Assembly: GCA_003509785.1 (NCBI GenBank)
Contig: DOMY01000280.1
Coordinates: 8,367 to 14,381, forward strand
From: Gemmobacter sp.
GTDB taxonomy: Bacteria; Pseudomonadota; Alphaproteobacteria; Rhodobacterales; Rhodobacteraceae
Length of the DNA stretch: 6,015 nucleotides
Direction: 5' to 3'
Below the pieces are notes generated by a model, which was not told the DNA's origin, made no database searches, and was given only the letters and a program-made list of their open reading frames with translations. How positions within the stretch are numbered: position 1 is the stretch's first letter; each line of letters opens with the position of its first letter. Positions 1-5,188 of this stretch are shown in pieces. Made by a program: the position numbers and the translations under genes.

Positions 1-533
1 ATCTCGGTATTCATTTCAGCGCGGGTTTGCACCTGCACTTCAAGTTCGGTGGTCGGCATGGTGACTTCTCCATTTCTGAAATGTGCGCCGGGATCGGCGG
101 GAACGGGAACGATGGACACTTCAATCGGCGTCCATCTGGTCGCGGTGCGAACCCGCTTGGTGCCGTCTTTAGCTTCGCGGGTCTGTTCGATGGTGTAGCC
201 AATCGACAGCCCGCGCAGGGTGCCATTGGCGACGTCGGTCATCACGGCTTGCGCCGGGGTGGATTCGCGGAACCGGATCACCACAAGCAGGCCTTCGGGC
301 GTCATGCGCGCCGCCTCGATCACGCCCAACTGGTCGCGGGTCGAGTCGCGGCGGTGCCCGTCCAGCACCGGGGCACCGACAAGCCGCGCCAGATCAACGC
401 CGCGCAGGTCCAGAACCTCGGTGTAACCGGGGCGCGCAACGGGTGCCCCGGTCGAAACGATTGCTTCAATCGTCCGGGCCTCTGCGCTGAAGGTGGCGGG
501 ACGCATGTTCGCCGCCCGAAGGTGAATGGTCAT
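1..533 (-). CDS. HK97-type prohead protease, partial, possibly fused to scaffold and major capsid protein
   Basis: Minus-strand frame starting at ATG 533-531 and open through the window edge (177 complete codons, no stop). It has the features of the phage prohead (U35-type) protease that matures the capsid by cleaving scaffold and capsid protein inside the procapsid: LDGHRRDS with the candidate catalytic His at residue 60, LRGLSIGY with the candidate nucleophile Ser at 110, and EVSIVPVPAD at 138-147. These are the hallmark blocks of the HK97 gp4 family and appear in the usual order. After about residue 150 the sequence changes to a charged, helix-prone stretch (EVTMPTTELEVQ onward) that could be a scaffold segment. 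In many related prophages the protease is fused to the major capsid protein, and the open frame allows that here but does not prove it. It begins 18 bases after the DUF2190 gene, with only a weak ribosome site (GGGAA). Confidence 0.88.
   Translation of the reverse strand, partial: MTIHLRAANMRPATFSAEARTIEAIVSTGAPVARPGYTEVLDLRGVDLARLVGAPVLDGHRRDSTRDQLGVIEAARMTPEGLLVVIRFRESTPAQAVMTDVANGTLRGLSIGYTIEQTREAKDGTKRVRTATRWTPIEVSIVPVPADPGAHFRNGEVTMPTTELEVQVQTRAEMNTE
57..71 (-). promoter_or_regulatory. Possible internal ribosome site and in-frame start inside the protease gene
   Basis: On the minus strand GGAG (71-68) stands 8 bases before an in-frame ATG (59-57), codon 159 of the protease frame. This match is better than the ribosome site of the gene's own start at 533. 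It lies just after the last protease block, at the border with the presumed scaffold or capsid part. Lambda makes its scaffold Nu3 from a nested in-frame start inside gene C, so a nested product here is plausible but unproven. Confidence 0.35.
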
Positions 534-551
534 GGTTTCAGTTCCCGGTTG

Positions 552-884
552 TCAGCGGATCGCGCCGTCAAGCAGCACCTGCCCCACCGTGTCCGCAGCA
601 AGGGCAGCGGCGAAGGCGGCACCGATGATCTTGTTGCTGCCAACCGTGGTGGTCACGGCGCGGGCGGCGTTGTCCCAATAGAGGGTCTGGCCAAGGGTCC
701 AAGCCTGCGCGGCGGTCTTGGTCAGGGTGAAAACGCCCTGGCGAACAAGCACCACGTCGGCACTGATCGCAGCGGCACCTTGGGCGACGCCGATGATCGA
801 ACCGACTTGCGCCACCTGTCCCGAAGTCAGGGCATAAGGCGCGGGCAACGTGACGTTGTTGCCAGAGAAAAGGGAATTTCGCAT
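552..884 (-). CDS. DUF2190 family protein, capsid decoration-like
   Basis: This encodes 110 residues starting MRNSLFSGNNVTLPAP. The start at 884 is chosen over a longer upstream reading because AGGAG (895-891 on the minus strand) lies 6 bases before it and because it falls 1 base after the portal stop. The protein is rich in Ala, Val, Gly and Thr, with alternating beta-type segments: SGQVAQVGSIIGVA (21-34), GVFTLTKT, TLGQTLYWDN around residues 63-72, and a closing GQVLLDGAI. This is the pattern of the small DUF2190 proteins found beside capsid genes, thought to act as capsid cement or decoration proteins. No signal peptide or membrane segment is apparent. Its place between portal and protease fits a structural role. 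The family call is fairly sure; the decoration role is inferred from family and context. Confidence 0.83.
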   Translation of the reverse strand: MRNSLFSGNNVTLPAPYALTSGQVAQVGSIIGVAQGAAAISADVVLVRQGVFTLTKTAAQAWTLGQTLYWDNAARAVTTTVGSNKIIGAAFAAALAADTVGQVLLDGAIR

Positions 885-885
885 T

Positions 886-2232
886 TCAGACTCCTGTAGG
901 TTTGGTTGCGCGGGCGAACGTGTCCGCCGCGATTTCTTCGTCCAGTTCTTCGATATCGCGGCCACGGCCTGCGACCACTTCGGCGCGGGATTTCAAGCCC
1001 GCTTCAATGGCGCGGATATCGGAATTCGCTTCCTTCAGCGGGTCCACCCATTGCCAGCCGGGGGCAACGAATTTGACGGCGCGAAAATCGGCCAATTCGG
1101 ATTCACTGGCGCCGATTTCGCCCGCCAATGCCTTGGCGTCGATCCAGCGCCGCCAAAGCGGGCGCAGCAACTGCGCCTCGATCAGGGTGCGTTGAAGCAT
1201 TTCGGCGCGACGACGGAATTCCAGCAAGCCGACGCGGGCGCTTGAATAGTTGGTGCCCGACAGATCGCCCGTCACCTGTTCAAAGGTCAGACCGACACCG
1301 ACGGCGATTTCGCGTTGCTGGCCTTTCAGGAATTCCACGGCCTGCGAAAGACCTTGACCGGGCTGCGAGAATTCAACCTCTGCACCGAAGGGCAGCACCC
1401 GCATTGCGCCCGGTTCAAGGCTCACATTCAAACTGCCGTCGGCTGACTCGAACCCCGCCGTGCCGCCTTCGGCGTCGCGGACAAATCCCGTCATCAGGCT
1501 TTGGACCTTCAGCGTCATCAGCATGGCGTCGGACGCGGCGTCATAGTCCGCCAGCTTCAACAGCACGGGGGCAAGCCAAGAAATGCCGCGCACCTGTCCG
1601 GGGAAAAGCTGGTCGAAGATATGCAGCACTTCGCGGGCCGGAACCCGCACCGCCTGCCCGATCATCCCGAACGGGGTTCCGGGGGCATCGGGCAGAATGT
1701 GATAGGCGACGATCCGGTCGCCTGCGTCAAACTCCACCCCGGCAACGATGCGCGCGCCGTCGCCAAGGTCACGGGTTAGGGACGGGTCGATCTGGTCGGC
1801 GGGCAGCGCCAAGGAACTAAACGCTGCCCGTCCTGATCCGTCGGCGTCGCTGCCACCTACGGATGTTCTGATAAACGCCTCACCATCCCGCACAAGGGCG
1901 CGCACCGCGACGGGCAGCAAGGCCAGCATCTGCCCTTCAAACTCATTGTTCAGCGCCCGCCGTATGCCTGCGTCCGGGTGCTGCGAAAGCGCCTGCCAGC
2001 CCCTGCCAGCGAGTGCCGCAAGCCACGTCTCCACGATCCGCGCCGCCGTCGGGTTGTTCATGGACAGAGCCGCCGCGCGGGCCTTGGCTGGCGCGCGGGC
2101 CGCAAGGATCGACGCTTGCGGCGCGTTCATCATGGGCGAACCCTGCCAGCGCCGCCCACCGCCGCCAGCTTCGATCTGACGCTTCTGGGTCGGCCCCGTC
2201 ATGCGGTCGAAAAGGCGGGCAAGGAAACTCAT
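886..2232 (-). CDS. Phage portal protein, lambda family (GpB-like)
   Basis: This 448-residue protein should form the dodecameric portal ring at one capsid vertex, through which the terminase pumps DNA. Lambda-portal features appear in order: an N-terminal region with SMNNPTAARIVETWLA (57-72), an RDGEAFIR block (115-122), HIFDQLFPGQVRGISWLAPV (204-223), the long helical EIAVGVGLTFEQVTGDLSG block (308-326) followed by NYSSARVGLLEFRRR, and the C-terminal GWQWVDPLKEANSD (392-405). The length is somewhat below that of lambda GpB (about 530), mainly from a shorter C-terminus. The ATG at 2232 overlaps the stop of the upstream helix-turn-helix gene as ATGA (2232-2229), suggesting coupled translation. 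The ribosome site is only GGCGG-like. No frameshift or missing block is seen. Confidence 0.95.
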   Translation of the reverse strand: MSFLARLFDRMTGPTQKRQIEAGGGGRRWQGSPMMNAPQASILAARAPAKARAAALSMNNPTAARIVETWLAALAGRGWQALSQHPDAGIRRALNNEFEGQMLALLPVAVRALVRDGEAFIRTSVGGSDADGSGRAAFSSLALPADQIDPSLTRDLGDGARIVAGVEFDAGDRIVAYHILPDAPGTPFGMIGQAVRVPAREVLHIFDQLFPGQVRGISWLAPVLLKLADYDAASDAMLMTLKVQSLMTGFVRDAEGGTAGFESADGSLNVSLEPGAMRVLPFGAEVEFSQPGQGLSQAVEFLKGQQREIAVGVGLTFEQVTGDLSGTNYSSARVGLLEFRRRAEMLQRTLIEAQLLRPLWRRWIDAKALAGEIGASESELADFRAVKFVAPGWQWVDPLKEANSDIRAIEAGLKSRAEVVAGRGRDIEELDEEIAADTFARATKPTGV

Positions 2233-2822
2233 TCTGCGCCGCCATCCAAAAGGCGCGCCGTCACGACATGGGTTTCAAGGGGCATCTTGGCGCGGCTGTG
2301 AACCAGCTTGGCCACGGCCTCAAGGTCGATCAGAAGCCCGTGGAAAACGCCTTCCTGATCGACCAATTCGTGAAGGTCGGACAGGTCTGCGCGAAGGTAT
2401 TGGGCGATGCGCCCTTCCAAGTCGTCGCGTTCGGGCAAGGGCCAGAACACATAGCGAACTTTGCTGTGCGATGCCCAGCTTTCGATGCGCCGCCGCTCTT
2501 CGGCTTCAGCTTCGGGCGAGTCGGCCTTGATTGCGACGGAACCGGGCAAGCCCATCAACTTCGCGGTCGCATGGTGTGCCGCAAGTCCAGAGAACGCTTG
2601 CAAGCCCTTGATGCTGATTCCACCTTCGGTCAGCCGCTGCATGATCGTCATGCGAACCACTTCGCTGATCGAAAATCGTGCGTTCCGTTCCCCTTCAATA
2701 TGGGGAAGCAACCCGCGCTTGCGCCAGTGCCGTTGAAGAACCGGGTTCACGCCAGAGATTTCGGCGGCTTCACCTGCGCTGAACTCAGCCTGATCGGTGT
2801 ATTCGATGTGGTTGTTTGACAC
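2229..2822 (-). CDS. MerR-like winged helix-turn-helix protein in the packaging operon
   Basis: This encodes 197 residues from a GTG start (2822-2820). The start is fixed by an in-frame stop four codons upstream and a GAGGG ribosome site 6 bases before it. Residues 14-80 read as a MerR-type winged helix: FSAGEAAEISGVNPVLQRHW (14-33), KRGLLPH, then the wing and second helix (ARFSISEVVRM, 48-58) and LTEGGISIKGLQAF. The rest is mostly helical and was not recognised; no metal-binding cysteines are present. G+C is about 62-65%, like the phage genes, and it is coupled to the portal gene by ATGA. Two readings compete. One is a terminase small subunit or DNA-recognition protein, since lambda Nu1 also starts with a MerR/excisionase-like winged helix, although Nu1 precedes the large subunit. 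The other is a regulator of the divergent nuclease gene, since its 5' end abuts that gene's promoter and a large palindrome. Confidence 0.82.
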   Translation of the reverse strand: MSNNHIEYTDQAEFSAGEAAEISGVNPVLQRHWRKRGLLPHIEGERNARFSISEVVRMTIMQRLTEGGISIKGLQAFSGLAAHHATAKLMGLPGSVAIKADSPEAEAEERRRIESWASHSKVRYVFWPLPERDDLEGRIAQYLRADLSDLHELVDQEGVFHGLLIDLEAVAKLVHSRAKMPLETHVVTARLLDGGAE

Positions 2823-2845
2823 GCTGCGCCCTCACTCTGCATAGT
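2816..2845 (+). promoter_or_regulatory. Sigma70-type promoter for the inserted plus-strand gene
   Basis: A perfect TTGACA (2816-2821) is followed after 18 bases by CATAGT (2840-2845), a 4 of 6 match to the -10 consensus. Transcription would begin near 2852, leaving a leader of about 150 bases before the preferred TTG start. The -35 box overlaps the GTG start codon of the divergent helix-turn-helix gene, so this gene's translation start and the promoter share bases. The match is by eye only. Confidence 0.5.
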
Positions 2846-2884
2846 GATAGCTAGCACCATACGCCACATGGTGTCAACTATCAC
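2844..2884. repeat. 41-base interrupted palindrome, candidate operator
   Basis: Two nested perfect inverted repeats share one centre at 2864: GTGATAG (2844-2850) with CTATCAC (2878-2884), and CACCAT (2855-2860) with ATGGTG (2868-2873). The spacing is exactly symmetric at 7-4-6-7-6-4-7 bases. The inner dyad spans 19 bases, the length of the spacer dyad typical of MerR-family operators. The palindrome begins in the -10 region of the plus-strand promoter and covers the expected transcription start, a classic position for repression. In RNA it could also fold as a long hairpin in the leader. The repeat is read directly from the sequence; its use as an operator is inferred. Confidence 0.72.
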
Positions 2885-2987
2885 CAATGATGGCGCGCAG
2901 TCAGTTGCTGCGAGGGTCGACAGATGGTTGACCCCCAGTCCGCAACAAGCCAAAGTTGAAAAGGCGCACAAAAGCGGACCAACCAAC

Positions 2988-2992
2988 AAGGA
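2988..2992 (+). promoter_or_regulatory. Ribosome binding site that sets the TTG start of the nuclease gene
   Basis: AAGGA (2988-2992) stands 7 bases before TTG at 3000-3002. The earlier in-frame starts, GTG 2844, ATG 2868 and GTG 2871, have no recognisable ribosome site and lie in the operator palindrome. The 52 residues they would add look like non-coding sequence read as protein. TTG 3000 is therefore preferred. Confidence 0.7.
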
Positions 2993-2999
2993 AAACCCA

Positions 3000-5138
3000 T
3001 TGAGTAAAGAATTACCAGTTCGCAGCGAAAATGAAATATTCTCCGACTTGGAAGCCCTTTGCAAACAAGAAGGCTTCTCCCACGCTATTGCTGCGCTATG
3101 CTTCCGAGACAATTTCTTTGGAATCAAGAAAGAGATAACCGGCAAGCAAATAGCGGACCGGCGTTCGTTCGAGAGACTCATACGAACAGAAATATCGACC
3201 TTGATTGGCTGCCTTGCTAAACACCCTATTTCAATCGAACTGCCCGAACCTGCGATACTTCAGGCAATGTGTGACCATGCGGAGAGACTTCTTAACGAAA
3301 TTCATGGCGCGATGATTGCCGATGCCTATAAGGATTTCTCAAAGGACATTAACCCACTAACGACAGGGGAAGCTATAAGAGAAGCCGTCTTTTACGCAAC
3401 AGAATCTGCTTACTCATTTCAGTATCGTGACTTCTCCCCTACTCGATACAAAAATGATGACGCATGGATCTCTGAAAAATTTGGATTCAATAGCCAAGAA
3501 GCAAGCATACTGCTTCGGACGATTCTAGACTTCCAGTCAGAGAAGGCTATGATCCACCTAGAGTCACTACGGAGTGTTTCTCCTGATAAGTGGACGATGC
3601 TACCTGCGTTCATGTTTACTTTGGATGAGATGGTTGAGCATTCCAAACTATCCGGCGCAGTAGTCAAATGTTTTTTAGACGCATTCTCCACTGAATCAAG
3701 CGGCGGAAATCCTGCCTTTGTGGACATCAATTCTTTCAACGAAACAAATGTTAAACCAATAATCGAGACAAACGGTTCTTATTTGCTATTTCAATTTGTG
3801 AGCCTTGCAGAAGCGGTCTACGAAGCGCCATTCTTCTGGATGCTTCAAGATGCGACTTACAGGAACACTGCATCCACTAATCGTGGGGCCTTTACAGAAC
3901 AGTTTACGTTTGATGCAATGCGCAGAATCTTTGGCGATGATCATGTTTTTCAGAACATTGACCTGTATGACGGCAAAAGCAAAGTCGGTGAGGTGGATGT
4001 TCTTGTTTCCTACGGCGAGTATGCCCTAGTTTGCCAAGCCAAGTCACAAAAGCTTACACTTGAGGCACGAAGAGGCAATCTTCCCAAAATCCAAGATGAT
4101 TTCCAGAAGGCCATACAAAAGGCATACGATCAGTCTGTTGATTGCGGGTCTGCAATCCTGAGCGGTAAAGTCGAACTGAGAGATTCAACGGGAACGCCCC
4201 TACTTATCCCAAGACCGCAACACATTTTTCCCATAACAGTGCTTTCAGATCACTTCCCGGCGCTAAGCGTGCAGGCTCGCCAGTTTCTCAAGTTGAAATC
4301 GACGAAGCAGGTTCATAATCCCCTATGCACCGACGTTTTTACGCTTGATGTGATCTCAGAGTTAATGCCATCGCCAATCCGGGCACTAGCTTACTTGGAA
4401 CGACGCTCGAATTACTATGAGCGAATAATGACTACCAACGAACTTGGATTGTTCGGTTACTTTTTGAAAGTTAATCTTTGGTTGGATAACGACACGGATC
4501 TTCTCAACTTGGATGATAGTTTGTCAGCGGACGTGGATGCTGCCATGCTAGTTAGAAGAGAAGGTCTGCCGGGAAAGAGCACACCAGAAGGTCTTTTAAC
4601 AAAATATCAAGGTTCATTCATTTATGGAATAGTTGACGAGATTGAGCGGGACCCAAACGCCTTGTGCGTTGAATTGGGGTTGACACTTCTTGAGTTTAGC
4701 GGTGACGCAATCGAAAATATCGGCACTTTGGTGCGACGAATGTGCGCAGATACAAAAAGAACAGGTAAGCAACATGATTTAACACTTCCTATCGAAAACC
4801 GTTCCTCAGGCTTGACCTTCCACTGCAACTTCCTTCCGACAAATCATGCAAGGCAACAGTTGCACGACCATATGCGAAAGCGCAAGTATAGCCAGAAAGC
4901 AAGCAGTTGGATCGGCTTAGTTCTTGAGCCGGGAACAGCCAAAGTGCGATTTGGGGACTATGTTCGCGCACCTCATGTGTTTGACTATGCACTGGAAGGT
5001 ATTGTTGCGTCTGCACCCCCATTGACGAAGACACAGGATATTCTTCGGAGTCCCTTTGCCAAAAGAAGTGTTGGTCGTAATAGCCCTTGCCCTTGTGGTA
5101 GCGGAAAGAAACATAAGCGATGCTGTGGCATGAATTAG
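3000..5138 (+). CDS. PD-(D/E)XK nuclease-like protein with C-terminal SEC-C motif, candidate defence gene
   Basis: This encodes 712 residues from the TTG at 3000 (764 if read from GTG 2844). Residues 1-290 appear mainly helical and unrecognised. Around 298-350 is a restriction-endonuclease-like core: a helix with Glu300 (FTEQF), a strand (VFQNIDLYD), GEVDVLVS with Asp333, and ALVCQAKS with Gln346 and Lys348. This is the D-QxK form seen in Mrr and some NERD-type nucleases. LEARRGNLPKIQDDF and a helix with AYDQ follow, as in related nuclease proteins. A long unrecognised region (about 390-690) precedes the C-terminal SEC-C motif, CPCGSGKKHKRCC, with Cys697, 699, 708 and 709, expected to bind zinc. 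No membrane segment or signal peptide is seen, so it should act in the cytoplasm. Its lower G+C and opposite strand relative to the flanking phage genes point to transfer. A role in anti-phage defence or superinfection exclusion is inference; no characterised homologue was recognised. Confidence 0.85.
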   Translation: MSKELPVRSENEIFSDLEALCKQEGFSHAIAALCFRDNFFGIKKEITGKQIADRRSFERLIRTEISTLIGCLAKHPISIELPEPAILQAMCDHAERLLNEIHGAMIADAYKDFSKDINPLTTGEAIREAVFYATESAYSFQYRDFSPTRYKNDDAWISEKFGFNSQEASILLRTILDFQSEKAMIHLESLRSVSPDKWTMLPAFMFTLDEMVEHSKLSGAVVKCFLDAFSTESSGGNPAFVDINSFNETNVKPIIETNGSYLLFQFVSLAEAVYEAPFFWMLQDATYRNTASTNRGAFTEQFTFDAMRRIFGDDHVFQNIDLYDGKSKVGEVDVLVSYGEYALVCQAKSQKLTLEARRGNLPKIQDDFQKAIQKAYDQSVDCGSAILSGKVELRDSTGTPLLIPRPQHIFPITVLSDHFPALSVQARQFLKLKSTKQVHNPLCTDVFTLDVISELMPSPIRALAYLERRSNYYERIMTTNELGLFGYFLKVNLWLDNDTDLLNLDDSLSADVDAAMLVRREGLPGKSTPEGLLTKYQGSFIYGIVDEIERDPNALCVELGLTLLEFSGDAIENIGTLVRRMCADTKRTGKQHDLTLPIENRSSGLTFHCNFLPTNHARQQLHDHMRKRKYSQKASSWIGLVLEPGTAKVRFGDYVRAPHVFDYALEGIVASAPPLTKTQDILRSPFAKRSVGRNSPCPCGSGKKHKRCCGMN

Positions 5139-5153
5139 AGGAGCGGACAAAAG

Positions 5154-5188
5154 AAGGAAAAGCAATGTCAACGCTTCATCCAGCTTGA
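5154..5188 (+). other. Strong ribosome site and eight-codon orphan reading frame at the right border
   Basis: Just after the nuclease gene, AAGGA (5154-5158) precedes ATG at 5165-5167 by 6 bases. The frame reads MSTLHPA and stops at 5186-5188, inside the antisense of the terminase C-terminus. A good ribosome site with almost nothing behind it suggests the cassette once carried a second gene, cut off where it joined the terminase gene. A chance match in an A/G-rich 29-base gap cannot be excluded. Confidence 0.35.

Larger units (their letters stand above)
2823..5167 (+). other. AT-richer inserted cassette inside the phage head operon
   Basis: The block separates the terminase stop (5168) from the helix-turn-helix start (2822) in an otherwise tightly packed minus-strand operon. 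It carries a single gene on the other strand. Hand counts give 40% (3001-3060) and 47% (4381-4440) G+C inside it, against 62% (5221-5280), 62% (2701-2760) and 65% (2281-2340) outside, and its codon use is visibly different. No transposase, integrase, terminal inverted repeats or convincing target duplication was found; only ACGCT is shared near both borders, which is not meaningful. This fits a phage moron acquired by recombination. The stretch 2885-2999 before the gene start holds leader sequence with no recognised feature. Edges are approximate. Confidence 0.7.

Noticed and set aside
27..899. Long plus-strand open frame of 290 codons opposite the protease and DUF2190 genes
   Set aside because: It is a high-GC shadow of two well-supported minus-strand genes. 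Its Gly/Arg/His-rich composition is typical of antisense reading, and it has no recognisable domain.
1128..2819. Several plus-strand frames opposite the portal and helix-turn-helix genes
   Set aside because: They lie wholly opposite confident genes and show Arg/Pro/Ala-rich low-complexity translations, with no sign of a real product.
2847..2877. Minus-strand promoter for the helix-turn-helix gene starting with TTGACA (2877-2872)
   Set aside because: The -35 box is perfect, but no acceptable -10 lies at 16-19 bases (best 2 of 6). A 4 of 6 match, TATCAC, needs a 22-base spacer. It remains possible only with an activator such as a MerR protein.
2887..2931. Fourteen-codon leader frame (MMARSQ...) in the nuclease gene leader
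   Set aside because: It has no ribosome site, and there is no attenuator-like arrangement of codons or hairpins after it.
2928..2956. Second plus-strand promoter with TTGACC (2928-2933)
   Set aside because: The -10 candidate 17 bases on matches only 3 of 6 positions, and the upstream promoter is better.
2747..3181. Minus-strand frame of 144 codons across the nuclease gene start
   Set aside because: It overlaps two better genes, covers the promoter and operator, and its translation resembles no family.
5145..5172. TTGACA on the minus strand at the end of the terminase gene as a promoter for downstream genes
   Set aside because: The sequence at the -10 distance (GTCCGC region) does not resemble a -10 box.
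2816..5175. Target-site duplication or att-like repeats flanking the insert
   Set aside because: Only ACGCT is shared near the two borders, which is expected by chance, and no integrase or transposase accompanies it.
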